Shown: piece by piece, positions 8,244 to 17,508 of the stretch
Layout of the letters: every line of letters starts with the position of its first letter
Position numbering within the stretch: the stretch's first letter is position 1
Source: Alphaproteobacteria bacterium
GTDB lineage: Bacteria; Pseudomonadota; Alphaproteobacteria; Caulobacterales; Maricaulaceae
DNA: 64,000 bases
Reading direction: 5' to 3'
Assembly (NCBI GenBank): GCA_024278855.1
Contig: JAJRSJ010000033.1
Coordinates: 1 to 64,000, forward strand
The notes under the pieces: model-generated
Seen by the model: only the letters and a program-made list of their open reading frames with translations
Database searches by the model: none
What the model was told of the DNA's origin: nothing
Program-made: the position numbers and the translations under genes

Positions 8244-10100
8244 CTATAACCCAAATGCTTGCGCCGCCCAAAAGACAATGCCCGATGCCACATAGGACAA
8301 TACAAACAAATAGACAAACATGATAATGGGCCATTTCCAGCTATTGGTTTCGCGCCTGGTGATAGCCAAGGTGGCAAGACAGGACGGTGCGAAAATAAAC
8401 CAAACCAAAAACGATAAACCCATTGGTATGCTCCACCCCGCCGCAACGGCCACCCCCAAAGCATCACTATCAGCCACATTATAAACAATAGCCAAGGTGG
8501 ATACGGCCACCTCGCGGGCTGCCATAGCCGGGATCAGCGCAATGGACATTTCTAAATTAAAGCCGATAGGGGCTAAAACTGGCTCGATCGCGCGACCAAT
8601 CATGCCGGCAAAGCTGCTGCGGACATTGCCGTCATTGTTAGGGTAGGTAGAGAGGAACCAGATGATGATGGAGGCCGGTAGAATAATGCGCCCGGCCCTA
8701 TTCAAGAAAATCACCGCGCGCTGCCACAAGCCGAGCAAATAAATTTTCAAGGACGGTAATTTATAACTGGGCAGTTCCATCAATAATGGCGGCGTCGCCC
8801 CTTTGGTTAACGTCCGCTTGAACACGAATGATGCCAAAAGCGCAAAGACGATGCCAGCCAGAACCAGCCATGACATGACCAAGCCTTGTAAGTTAAAAAT
8901 ACCGACGGAAGTTTTAGGAATAAACGCCCCGACCAACAGAAAATATATCGGCCAACGGGCCGAGCAGGTCATAAGTGGCGCGATCATAATTGTGGTCAGG
9001 CGGTCGCGCTCGTTCTCAATGGTTCGCGACGCCATAATGCCCGGTATGGCACAGGCAAAGCTAGACAGGAGCGGAATAAAAGCCCGGCCATTGAGCCCGA
9101 CCTTGGCCATTAGAGTATCAACCAAAAACGCGGCCCGCGCCAAATACCCCGAAGCCTCAAGCGCTAAAATAAAGGCAAATAAAATCAGAATTTGTGGCAA
9201 AAATACGATAACCGCCCCGACCCCGGCGATAATCCCATCAACTAAAAGTGCTTTGAGCCAGCCGTCAGCCAAAACGGATCCAACCAACGCGCCAAACTGC
9301 CCGACCCCGGCTTCAATCAGGCCCATAGCCGGCCCCGACCAAGCATAGACGGCCTGAAACATTACGAACATAATGGCGGCCAAAATGACCACACCCAAGA
9401 CCGGGTGCAAAAACAGATCATCAAACCGCTCAGATGTGTCGCGGGCATGAGGTGTGATTACTGTGCGGGTGGAAATAGCGCGGGCTGTGTGCTGTATAGA
9501 TTTCAAATCATCGCCAACAGGTTTGGGGATTTTCACATATTTAGCCGAAATGTCTTCGGCCCATTCGGTCAGAAAATTGGTAATAGCCTCGCGCCCCGCC
9601 GTGCGCACGGCCACACAGGCAATAACCGGTACACCAAGTTCTTGCTCAAGCTCGACCAGATCAATTTCAACCCCGTCGCGGGCCGCCATATCCATCATGT
9701 TCAAGACCACCACCATAGGCAGGCCGTAATTTTTGGCTTGTAAGACATTGTGCAAATGGGTGCGGATATGGGAGGCATCCATGACCACCATAATCCCGTC
9801 TGGGGCCGCTTCACCGTCCAAATTACCCCGCACAGCATCTATAGTCACCCGTTCATCGGCGCTGTGTCCGCAGTCTCCATAAACCCCCGGCAAGTCGAGA
9901 AGTTCTATTTTGCGGCCTTTAGCCGAAACCATGAACCCTTTAGCGTATTCTACGGTTACACCCGGATAATTGGCCACTTTGGCCCGCCCGCCGGTTAGAG
10001 CATTGAACAGGGAGGATTTGCCGCAATTTGGCGCACCTAGGAGCGCGATACGGACAGGTTTCGCGTCTTGCGGCACTTTACTCAACCCCAGTTGTTTCAA
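8244..10100 (-). CDS. feoB: Ferrous iron transporter B
   Basis: Inner-membrane Fe(II) uptake protein with an N-terminal G domain. G1 is GAPNCGKSS (residues ~23-31), then the switch segment NYPGVTVE, DLPGVYG (G3) and NMMD (G4). From about residue 215 there are Gly-rich transmembrane helices with the paired Gate regions (SSFACAIPGIMASR, PAMAAREVAVSTLA). At 618 aa it is the short FeoB form common in Proteobacteria. The start is uncertain. TTG 10100 overlaps feoA by 23 nt; TTG 10085 and GTG 10079 are alternatives, and no ATG precedes the G1 motif. It forms an operon with feoA, with a Fur-like box upstream. Confidence 0.95.
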   Translation of the reverse strand: MKQLGLSKVPQDAKPVRIALLGAPNCGKSSLFNALTGGRAKVANYPGVTVEYAKGFMVSAKGRKIELLDLPGVYGDCGHSADERVTIDAVRGNLDGEAAPDGIMVVMDASHIRTHLHNVLQAKNYGLPMVVVLNMMDMAARDGVEIDLVELEQELGVPVIACVAVRTAGREAITNFLTEWAEDISAKYVKIPKPVGDDLKSIQHTARAISTRTVITPHARDTSERFDDLFLHPVLGVVILAAIMFVMFQAVYAWSGPAMGLIEAGVGQFGALVGSVLADGWLKALLVDGIIAGVGAVIVFLPQILILFAFILALEASGYLARAAFLVDTLMAKVGLNGRAFIPLLSSFACAIPGIMASRTIENERDRLTTIMIAPLMTCSARWPIYFLLVGAFIPKTSVGIFNLQGLVMSWLVLAGIVFALLASFVFKRTLTKGATPPLLMELPSYKLPSLKIYLLGLWQRAVIFLNRAGRIILPASIIIWFLSTYPNNDGNVRSSFAGMIGRAIEPVLAPIGFNLEMSIALIPAMAAREVAVSTLAIVYNVADSDALGVAVAAGWSIPMGLSFLVWFIFAPSCLATLAITRRETNSWKWPIIMFVYLFVLSYVASGIVFWAAQAFGL

Positions 10101-10320
10101 CCAATATCATGGCCGCTTCAGACGGTCGCATGGCGATTGAAGCGCAATCGTGCAGGCGAATGTTGAGAGGTGATTTACCAAATAAGCCAACATGTAAAAT
10201 CTCGACAACATCTCCTTCGGCGAACCCGATCTCGCGCAGGCGTGTTTCTATTGCGCTCGTTTTCGCGTTAAACCCGCTAATCCGGGCGCGGGTTTGTAAG
10301 GCTAGGTCGGCCAATGTCAT
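10078..10320 (-). CDS. feoA: Ferrous iron transport protein A
   Basis: An 80-aa SH3-like cytosolic protein that supports FeoB in Fe(II) uptake. It shows the family features RLREIGFAEGDVVEILH and RLHDCASIAMRPSEA. Its 3' end overlaps the feoB start. A Fur-like palindrome lies 49-69 nt upstream of ATG 10320, consistent with iron repression of the operon. Confidence 0.92.
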   Translation of the reverse strand: MTLADLALQTRARISGFNAKTSAIETRLREIGFAEGDVVEILHVGLFGKSPLNIRLHDCASIAMRPSEAAMILVETTGVE

Positions 10321-10368
10321 ATTTTACTCATAGTCTTATGCATATTATCTCTCTGGTGACCCTGTTAA

Positions 10369-10389
10369 TGCGAATTGTTCGCAATAGCA
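10369..10389. promoter_or_regulatory. Candidate Fur box upstream of feoAB
   Basis: The core TGCGAATTGTTCGCA is a perfect 6-3-6 inverted repeat and is followed by ATAGCA, giving a 21-bp site. By eye it matches about 14 of 21 positions of the alphaproteobacterial Fur consensus recalled from Caulobacter. It lies upstream of feoA, a classic Fur target. Binding is inferred. Confidence 0.5.
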
Positions 10390-10557
10390 ACTGGGAAATC
10401 GGGTAAAATTGTCGCAAGGGGTAAAAGCGGGTTTAGGGCATTGTTAGCGTCATCAAAAATTTCACACAGACAGCATTTTTCGCATAGACACTTGAGAACC
10501 CATCCCCTATAAACCCGCCTCGACGTAAGTCGCGACCTGTTCGCGAGCACGCAAGGC

Positions 10558-10633
10558 GGCCGCATAGCTCAGTTGGTAGAGCAACGGATTGAAAATCCGT
10601 GTGTCCCTAGTTCAAATCTAGGTGCGGCCACCA
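10558..10633 (+). tRNA. tRNA-Phe (anticodon GAA)
   Basis: GGCCGCATAGCTCAGTTGG at the 5' end, anticodon stem-loop ACGGA-TTGAAAA-TCCGT (anticodon GAA), T arm CTAGTTCAAATCTAG, acceptor 3' strand TGCGGCC followed by A and an encoded CCA. Length is 76 nt. Confidence 0.97.
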
Positions 10634-10693
10634 GCCTTCGCCATTTAATTTGCAGGGGGTTTTCATTTGGGTATTTACTGCCTATAGACCCTT

Positions 10694-13009
10694 ATGAAAA
10701 ATTTATCTGCTGGCCGTTATTATCTTATTCTCCTGTCGGTTCTCATCCTGATCTTTATGGGTCTGTCGTCCATATCTCACGGGCCTAAACCCAAAAGCGC
10801 TGATATTGCGCCTGATCAATTCTCGGCTGAGCGGGCTTTGGTGCATTTGGCCCATATGATCGGGGACAACAAACCTCACCCCACCGCGTCAGATGCTAAC
10901 AGGCGGGTGTTGGCGGTTATACAAAACAAATTCGCCGCTCTGGGTTACGAGACACAAATCCAGAAAACCCTGGCTTGCACCACCCATTATCCCGGCTGCT
11001 CTCAGGTCGAAAATTTAATTGCTGTATCTGCAAGCAATAGCTCGAACGATGCAATAATGTTGACCACCCATTATGCCAGTGTGCCAGCCGCACCGGGCGC
11101 AGGCGACGCCGGGGCAGGGGTGGCGGCTTTGATCGAGGTGGCGCGCATATTAAAAGATGAACCTGCGGGTCTTAATGATGTGGGTTTCCTGATCACAGAC
11201 GGCGAAGAGGGCGGCTTGCGCGGGGCCTCTGCCTTTGCCAATGAGCACCCATTGATGGGGCGTGTTAAATTGGTGGTCAATCTGGAAGCTCGCGGCGCAT
11301 CTGGCCCCAGCACCATGTTTGAGACCCATCCAGGCAATCTGGCGCTCATTCAACACTTCGCCAAAACCAATCCATACCCAGTGGCCAATTCATTGTCTTA
11401 CGAAATCTATAAATTATTGCCCAATGATACGGATTATTCCATCTACCGAAACATGGGCGTTGCCGGCTTGAACTTTGCCTTTACCGGTGATGTCGCCCTA
11501 TATCACTCGGCCCGCGACGACATTGCCCATCTGGACAAAGCCAGCTTGCAACATCACGGCGAAAACGCTTTGGCCGCCGTGCGGGCGTTTCGTGATGTTG
11601 ATTTAAACATATTGGTGGGCGAAAGCGATGCGACGTATTTTGATCTGTTTGGCCGGGTCTTGCTGCACTGGCCGTCAAACCTGAACCTGCCTTTGGCCTT
11701 GTTGGCATTTATAGTTCTTGCTTTCGCCGTTAATAAAAGCCGCACACATTGGCGCTCAGATGTACTGGCGACCACAGCATTGCCCGGCGTGATTATTTTG
11801 GCGTTGGTGTTGAGTTGGCTGTTATCCTTTCCGCTTGGGCATTGGCCGCAATTGTTTTATCTTGACCACCCTTACCCGTGGCCGGGGCGCTTGGCCTTGC
11901 TGTTTACGGCCGCACTATCAGCCTGGATTATGGCCAATGTGTTTCGAGGCCGGGATATAAGTTATAATATGCTAGTTGGTCTGGTCGGGGTTTTTCTCGC
12001 CGTATTGTCAATCGTTTCCGCCATTGTGATGCCGGGTGCCAGTTATCAGTTTTTGGTTCCGGCCTTGGCTATGGCGATCGGGTTTATGGTTGATATGGTA
12101 CGGCGCAAACAAGCGCGCTTTGTCTGGGCTTTGCATTTTGGCCTAGTGAGCGCCGCTTATATGGCAGTTTATCATTTCATTGCTCTGGAAGTTATCGCGT
12201 CTTACAAGCAATCCTTTATTCGTATCATACCGCTAGTCCCGTTGGCTTTACTGTTGGTTCCGGTTTTACTGCACACCGGGCGCAAAGAGGGAAAATCAAA
12301 CCGCATGTTGGGCATGGGTTTTGGAAGCATGGCTATAGCCGCCACATTAATCAGCGCATTTCTCCCCGGCTTTAACGCCGCCCATCCACGGGTGCAAAAC
12401 CTGGTGCTTGAAGTTAACGCCAAAACAAAACAGAGCCATTGGATATCAGAAACCAAAGGCGGGGAGGACAAGGCTTTTCTGGCCAAGGCAGGGTTTTCCA
12501 GATATCAGCAATCCATTCTGCGCCTAGGCATCTACCCCCAAGTCCGCTTTACCAAGTTAGCCAATGCTAGCGACCTTCCCCCACCTAGTTTTAATCTTCT
12601 ATCTGACACGACCGAAGATGAACACCGCATTTTGAGCGTCGAAATCGCGGCAAATAATAATGGCTTTGGGCTTTATTTGCATTTCCCGGCGGATAACATG
12701 CCGATAACAGTGCATGTACAAGTACCCAAAGGGCATGCCAAGGCAGGATCCGAACTCGATGATATGCTAGCGGCACAATTTGGCCCGGGAACCAAATACT
12801 ATAATCTTTCGATCAGAGGCCCCGGAAGCACCACCTATACTGTAAAACTGGTTTATCCAAAGGGACAAAAAATACAGTGTTCATTAGAAGAAAGCATTTC
12901 CCTATCCCCGGCCCAAACGGACGGCATGTCAGATTTGCGACCCGTAAATTCCGCCCCCGGATTTTACGGCGACAGGATACAAATATTCAGCCATCACATA
13001 TTTGAATAA
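10694..13009 (+). CDS. Membrane-anchored M28 family zinc peptidase
   Basis: A 771-aa protein: one N-terminal transmembrane helix (residues ~9-26), a periplasmic M28 aminopeptidase domain (~40-300), then about eight hydrophobic helices (~315-565) and a C-terminal soluble domain. The dinuclear zinc ligands are in order: His126 (TTHYAS), Asp138 (GAGDAGAG), catalytic Glu171 and ligand Glu172 (DGEEGGLRGA), Glu198 (NLEARG) and His271 (YHSARDD). The plan matches the long M28 peptidases with a C-terminal membrane part (Fxna/ERMP1-like). Cellular substrate is unknown. Start ATG 10694 lies 60 nt after tRNA-Phe. It is a single gene, with the M3 peptidase 61 nt downstream. Confidence 0.9.
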   Translation: MKNLSAGRYYLILLSVLILIFMGLSSISHGPKPKSADIAPDQFSAERALVHLAHMIGDNKPHPTASDANRRVLAVIQNKFAALGYETQIQKTLACTTHYPGCSQVENLIAVSASNSSNDAIMLTTHYASVPAAPGAGDAGAGVAALIEVARILKDEPAGLNDVGFLITDGEEGGLRGASAFANEHPLMGRVKLVVNLEARGASGPSTMFETHPGNLALIQHFAKTNPYPVANSLSYEIYKLLPNDTDYSIYRNMGVAGLNFAFTGDVALYHSARDDIAHLDKASLQHHGENALAAVRAFRDVDLNILVGESDATYFDLFGRVLLHWPSNLNLPLALLAFIVLAFAVNKSRTHWRSDVLATTALPGVIILALVLSWLLSFPLGHWPQLFYLDHPYPWPGRLALLFTAALSAWIMANVFRGRDISYNMLVGLVGVFLAVLSIVSAIVMPGASYQFLVPALAMAIGFMVDMVRRKQARFVWALHFGLVSAAYMAVYHFIALEVIASYKQSFIRIIPLVPLALLLVPVLLHTGRKEGKSNRMLGMGFGSMAIAATLISAFLPGFNAAHPRVQNLVLEVNAKTKQSHWISETKGGEDKAFLAKAGFSRYQQSILRLGIYPQVRFTKLANASDLPPPSFNLLSDTTEDEHRILSVEIAANNNGFGLYLHFPADNMPITVHVQVPKGHAKAGSELDDMLAAQFGPGTKYYNLSIRGPGSTTYTVKLVYPKGQKIQCSLEESISLSPAQTDGMSDLRPVNSAPGFYGDRIQIFSHHIFE

Positions 13010-13070
13010 TAATCCACTCGCATTTTTCACATAGCGGGTTATAACGGGCCAAACCATATTGGAGAATCCT

Positions 13071-15260
13071 ATGCGTACCACATCCACTCTCAAACTCACC
13101 GCCGCCCATACTGCTATCCTGGCCGCCGTTTTGGCGTTTGGGCTAGCGTCTTGCGGGCCGAAACCCCCTGAGCAATCGGAAAGTCAAATACTCATACAAG
13201 AAGTTGAAACCGGTAATGTTTTACTCGATAAATGGAGCGGCCCTTACGGCGGCGTACCCCCTTGGGACCGGGTTGATGTGGCTAATTTCGGCACGACCCT
13301 AAGCGCCGCCTTTGAAATGGCCCGGGCAGAAACCGACAAGATAGCCAATAACCCAAACCCGGCCAATTTTGACAATACGATTATTGCCATGGAGAAATCC
13401 GGCGCAGCACTCACCCGCATAGCCCGTGTATTTTTCGTCCATGCCAGCAATCTCAACAAAGACCCAATGCCAGATTTACTCAAAGAGTTCTCGCCAAAAT
13501 TTTCTGCACTTAGCGATGAAGTCAATCAAAACCCGGCCCTATTTGCTCGCGTGAAGTCCGTATATGAAAATATGGATGATCTGAACACCGAGCAAAAACG
13601 CTTGGTTGATATTTATTATCAGGGTTTTGTGCGTCAAGGGGCCACCTTGAACGATGAAGACAAAGCCGAAATGAGCAAAATCAACGGACGGCTCGCGACA
13701 CTGACCAATCAATTTGGGCAAAATGTTTTGCACGACGAAGAAAGCTATATCACTTATATAAGCGATGAGGCTGGTCTGGCCGGCCTGCCGGACGGGTTGA
13801 AAACCTCGATGGCATCCGCTGCCAAAGCCAATGATAAAGACGCCGAGAAAGGCAGTTGGGCCGTGACCAATACTCGCTCTAGCATGGATCCATTTTTGAC
13901 CTATTCCGACAACCGGGCTTTGCGCGAAATCGTTTGGAACACCTATTATAACCGGGGCGATAATGGTGATGAATGGGACAATAATGCCATCATCACCGAA
14001 ATTTTGCAGCTGCGCGACCGCCGAGCTAAATTGCTTGGTTTTAAAACCCATGCCCACTGGAAGCTGGACAACCAAATGGCAAAAACTCCTGAAAACGCTA
14101 TTGCTCTTATGGAAAAAGTTTGGCCCCACGCTATCTCCCGAGCCCGCGAGGAAGTGGCCGAGATGCAAGCCATTGCCGACGCCGAACAAGCCTTTATCAA
14201 AATCGCGCCTTGGGATTACCGCTATTACGCCGAGAAAGTCCGCAAGGCCAAATATGATCTCGATTTCAATGAGGTTAAACCCTATCTGCAAATGGAAAAA
14301 TTGCGCGAAGGCATGATGTGGTCGGCGGGTGAGCTTTACGGTTTCACCTTCAGCCAGATCGACGATGCGCCGGTATTCCACGAAGACGTAAGGGTCTGGG
14401 AAGTCAAGAACGCCGAGGGCAGCCATGTAGGCCTGTGGTATTTCGACCCCTATGCCCGCAAAGGCAAACGCTCCGGAGCCTGGATGAATGCTTACCGCAC
14501 CCAGCAAAAACTGGACGGCAAGGCGACCACCGTGATCGTCTCCAATAATTCCAACTTTGTCAAAGGTGAGCCGGGCAAGCCTGTGCTAATTTCCTGGGAT
14601 GATGCCCGCACTCTGTTCCATGAGTTTGGCCATGCCATTCACGGGCTTAATTCCGATGTCACTTACCCGACATTATCTGGCACCTCCGTAGCGCGAGATT
14701 ATGTAGAGTTCCCGTCGCAATTATATGAGCGCTGGTTGACCACACCGGAAGTGCTGAATAAATACGCGGTGCATTACGAGACTGGAGAGCCTATCCCGCA
14801 GGCTTTACTTAACAAAATCGAGAAAGCCTCAACTTTCCGCCAGGGTTTTGATACCACCGAATATCTGGCCTCGGCCCTAATCGACATGAAATTGCATATG
14901 GCGGGCGGCGAGCCTATTGACGCCGATAAGTTTGAGCGCGAGACATTGGCGGCTTTGGGCATGCCGAGCGAAATCGTCATGCGCCACCGCACGCCGCATT
15001 TCAATCATATCTTTTCGGGCGGTTATCACGCCGGGTATTATTCCTATCTCTGGGCCGACACCCTGACGGCAGACGCGGCCGAGGCCTTTACCGAAGCCGG
15101 CGGGTTTTACGATAAAGACGTAGCCAAAAGTTTGCGCGACAACATTATGTCCGTGGGTAATACCATAGATCCGGCAGACGGATTTCGTGCCTTTCGGGGC
15201 CGTGATGTTGAAGTTGAGGCTCTAATGCGGGATAGAGGCTTTGCTGACAAAAAAGACTAA
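13071..15260 (+). CDS. M3 family metallopeptidase, lipoprotein
   Basis: A 729-aa oligopeptidase-like enzyme of the thimet oligopeptidase/Dcp family, predicted to cleave peptides in the periplasm. The zinc site HEFGHAIHG is at residues ~517-525. The N-terminus is a lipoprotein signal (LAFGLASC, Cys near residue 29), unusual for a family that is often cytosolic. ATG 13071 is chosen over an in-frame TTG at 13059 because GGAG lies 6 nt before it and the signal peptide then starts at the Met. The stop overlaps the next gene by 20 nt. Sequence is full length with no visible break. Confidence 0.92.
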   Translation: MRTTSTLKLTAAHTAILAAVLAFGLASCGPKPPEQSESQILIQEVETGNVLLDKWSGPYGGVPPWDRVDVANFGTTLSAAFEMARAETDKIANNPNPANFDNTIIAMEKSGAALTRIARVFFVHASNLNKDPMPDLLKEFSPKFSALSDEVNQNPALFARVKSVYENMDDLNTEQKRLVDIYYQGFVRQGATLNDEDKAEMSKINGRLATLTNQFGQNVLHDEESYITYISDEAGLAGLPDGLKTSMASAAKANDKDAEKGSWAVTNTRSSMDPFLTYSDNRALREIVWNTYYNRGDNGDEWDNNAIITEILQLRDRRAKLLGFKTHAHWKLDNQMAKTPENAIALMEKVWPHAISRAREEVAEMQAIADAEQAFIKIAPWDYRYYAEKVRKAKYDLDFNEVKPYLQMEKLREGMMWSAGELYGFTFSQIDDAPVFHEDVRVWEVKNAEGSHVGLWYFDPYARKGKRSGAWMNAYRTQQKLDGKATTVIVSNNSNFVKGEPGKPVLISWDDARTLFHEFGHAIHGLNSDVTYPTLSGTSVARDYVEFPSQLYERWLTTPEVLNKYAVHYETGEPIPQALLNKIEKASTFRQGFDTTEYLASALIDMKLHMAGGEPIDADKFERETLAALGMPSEIVMRHRTPHFNHIFSGGYHAGYYSYLWADTLTADAAEAFTEAGGFYDKDVAKSLRDNIMSVGNTIDPADGFRAFRGRDVEVEALMRDRGFADKKD

Positions 15261-16080
15261 GCGCACCGTAAACGCCGGTGCGTTAATTTCGCACCGGTTT
15301 CGCGGTTTTTCCAAACATGAAAATACGCTAGAAGGCTTGCGCTCTGCCCTTGATTTCGGGGTGTGCAATCTTGAGTTTGACGTGCGCGTAGCCAAATGCG
15401 GCACGCCCATGGTTTACCACGACGAACACGCCTTGGACGGAAATGGCAAAAAACGATATTTATGCGCGTTTAAAGCCGCGCAATATGAGGATCTAGGCGG
15501 GGCATTTGCCAGAATGCCGAGTTTGGACGCATTGTTTAGCACCATTAAAGTCCATAAATCCCAAGACGCAAAACTGCTGATCGACATAAAAGACTTGGGC
15601 TTCGAGCACGAAATCCATGCCCTGGTCATGTATTACCGCCTGCAAAATCGGGCCATATATGTGTCCTGGCTGGCGGAAGTTCTTTACCGCATCCACGACC
15701 TGGCCCCAAAAATCCCTCTCTGTCTTAGCCATTGGAGTGCAGAGGTAGGCGCCTCCGATGCGGCACAGCATAAAGTCAATATCAGTAAAGGCGGAATTAT
15801 TCCGCGCATTGACGACGAATATATGACCGGGGTAAGCTATGGTTGGACTGTAAAAGACCCGTTGGCCGGGGATATGCTTGCCATACTCAAAACCTCCGGC
15901 GGCGGTATTTGTGTGCCGGAAGATTTGTTAACTCGCTCACTGAGCGATTTTTACCACCGCCAGAAAATGTTCGTCTCCACATATTCTTACACGGATTGGC
16001 AAGCTATAAACGCCCATAAATCGGCGTTAAATGTCGATATGTTTTTTATTGATAACAGGGAAGTTTTTGAGAGATTGTAG
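15241..16080 (+). CDS. Glycerophosphodiester phosphodiesterase family protein
   Basis: A 279-aa GDPD-like TIM-barrel protein with no signal peptide, predicted to hydrolyse glycerophosphodiesters in the cytosol. Motifs: SHRFRGFSKHENT (usual HRG and ENT), LEFDVR (metal-binding E-x-D) and VYHDE (second catalytic His). The insertion HRFRG is unusual, but both catalytic His and the metal pair remain. The start is a TTG at 15241 inside the end of the M3 gene, with AGAGG just upstream; no better start exists before the HRFRG motif. Confidence 0.82.
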   Translation: MLTKKTKRTVNAGALISHRFRGFSKHENTLEGLRSALDFGVCNLEFDVRVAKCGTPMVYHDEHALDGNGKKRYLCAFKAAQYEDLGGAFARMPSLDALFSTIKVHKSQDAKLLIDIKDLGFEHEIHALVMYYRLQNRAIYVSWLAEVLYRIHDLAPKIPLCLSHWSAEVGASDAAQHKVNISKGGIIPRIDDEYMTGVSYGWTVKDPLAGDMLAILKTSGGGICVPEDLLTRSLSDFYHRQKMFVSTYSYTDWQAINAHKSALNVDMFFIDNREVFERL

Positions 16081-16098
16081 ACTCTGCAGTCCTATAGC

Positions 16099-16285
16099 CC
16101 ATATCCCCTCACCTTGTTCCTCTCCCAAAGGAGAGGAGACGGTGTGGCACCTATCTTTGCTAAGTGTTGCACTAAAAAATTACGACGGCTCTATCAATGA
16201 AATCCCGTAATCACAAAAGGTTGTGGTAACGTCTCTTCTCCGCATTTTTGCTTTGGGGGAAGAGGAACAAGGTGAGGGAATATGG
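16099..16285. repeat. MITE-like element with ~32-bp imperfect terminal inverted repeats
   Basis: The left arm (16099-16130) starts CCATATCCCCTCACCTTG and the right arm (16251-16285), read on the minus strand, starts CCATATTCCCTCACCTTG. The arms match for about 25 bp with one mismatch, then differ by small gaps. The ~120 bp inside encode nothing recognisable. The size and terminal repeats suggest a non-autonomous mobile repeat between the GDPD gene and yacG. No target duplication was established. Confidence 0.6.
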
Positions 16286-16306
16286 TGTTTAAAAGATTAC
16301 AGAATT

Positions 16307-16495
16307 TTATTCAAACTCCGGATCAGCGTCCGGGTCAATATCGTTGGCAGGGATTGTCGCTTCGCCGTCTCGGCCAGGAATTGCATAACCACCTTTGAGC
16401 CAACGGCCCAAATCGACATCGGCGCAGCGTTTAGAGCAAAATGGTGCGAAGTCCTCGCTTTGCGGTTTCTTGCAATTTTTGCAGACCTTGCTCAT
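16307..16495 (-). CDS. yacG: DNA gyrase inhibitor YacG (zinc-binding)
   Basis: A 62-aa protein with the four-Cys zinc motif C-x2-C (VCKNCKK) and C-x3-C (FCSKRCA), followed by DLGRWLKGGYAIPG as in YacG, and an acidic tail. The family binds and inhibits DNA gyrase in E. coli. Its start overlaps the RNase E/G stop by 4 nt. It is the last gene of the infA-maf-RNase E/G-yacG run. Confidence 0.93.
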   Translation of the reverse strand: MSKVCKNCKKPQSEDFAPFCSKRCADVDLGRWLKGGYAIPGRDGEATIPANDIDPDADPEFE

Positions 16496-17508
16496 TTCTC
16501 GTCCTTATATACATCTGTGGTTTTGCCCGCGACAATACGAAATCTTTGTCCTATGCGGGCAGCCAAATCCTGACGCCAATTTATCGGGTCGCTCTCTAGC
16601 CAGTTATATGCAGCCTCCGGCACTTGCAAAACCAACCGCGATCCGCCGTCAATTTCGGCTTCCGTGGCCAAACGTCTCAAACCTGCAAGCGCCTGTGTTT
16701 CAACCGTTGGCGCGCCGTCCGGGTTGAGTAATATTTGTGCAATCGTTGGCCCTCTGCGTGTCCGGGTCATTTCAATGGTGCCAAAGCGTGACCAGGGCGC
16801 GATTTTTAGCATGTCCGGGTCGTCGTTAAAGCCGTCCTTAAAGGTCTGCCAGACATCGGCTTTGATCTTGCGTTTGCGAAAGTTCGGGAAATCTATCAAG
16901 ATCAACCCACCAATGCCGCGCCTCCGGATTTGTCGCGCTATTTCGCGGGCCGCCGTCATGCCGACCTCCGACTTTTGGCCCGTACCCGTATCCACATCAA
17001 TCATGGTGCCCGCACGGGTATGCTCAATATAAATATAGCCGCCGCCTTGCAAAGCGACCTCTGTTTCCGCCACCGCCTCAATGCCGTTCACATGGCCGGC
17101 TTCGAATTTAATGCCGGGATAGCGCGCAGAGATTGCCTCGCGTAAGCTGGAGGATTTTTCTTTGACAGGGTTTTTAGCATCGCTCGGTTCCATAAATTTA
17201 AGGAGCGGCCCTTTGTCCGTTTCACCTTGGCGCAAGACTTGGGCGCGTATCATTGCCCCTTCAACCAACCTTGGTGCGCCGGGTGTCATAGCAAAACGTA
17301 GCAAGCCGCTCTCATCATTGCCCAAATCGACAAATGCGGCCATCAGGTCTTTGTCAATGCGTTTGACACGCCCGCTAAACACATCACCCTTGCGGGCAAT
17401 ATCCGCTTCGCTCTCGCGCCGGACATAATATTCAACATCACGTTTGTGCGCGATAACGGCGGCGCGTTCTTCACCAATTGCTTGTTCTATGCGGCACAAT
17501 TTAGCCAT
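16492..17508 (-). CDS. Ribonuclease E/G family protein (short form)
   Basis: A 338-aa protein of the RNase E/G family. An S1-like segment near the N-terminus (GDVFSGRVKRIDKDLMAAFVDLG) is followed by the catalytic-domain parts YIEHTRAGTMIDVDTG, the metal-site segment GGLILIDFPNF, and the TRTRRGPTIAQILL end. It is shorter than E. coli RNase G (489 aa) and lacks the zinc-link part, as do alphaproteobacterial homologues at this position next to maf and yacG. Whether it cleaves RNA is not shown by sequence alone. It overlaps maf by 8 nt. Confidence 0.85.
   Translation of the reverse strand: MAKLCRIEQAIGEERAAVIAHKRDVEYYVRRESEADIARKGDVFSGRVKRIDKDLMAAFVDLGNDESGLLRFAMTPGAPRLVEGAMIRAQVLRQGETDKGPLLKFMEPSDAKNPVKEKSSSLREAISARYPGIKFEAGHVNGIEAVAETEVALQGGGYIYIEHTRAGTMIDVDTGTGQKSEVGMTAAREIARQIRRRGIGGLILIDFPNFRKRKIKADVWQTFKDGFNDDPDMLKIAPWSRFGTIEMTRTRRGPTIAQILLNPDGAPTVETQALAGLRRLATEAEIDGGSRLVLQVPEAAYNWLESDPINWRQDLAARIGQRFRIVAGKTTDVYKDEK

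Noticed and set aside
10573-10788. Frame starting MVEQRIENPCVPSSNLGAAT
   Set aside because: This is translation of tRNA-Phe itself, a common false gene.
13539-14507. 322-aa frame antisense to the M3 peptidase
   Set aside because: A shadow of a strongly conserved coding frame; it has no start signal or family features.
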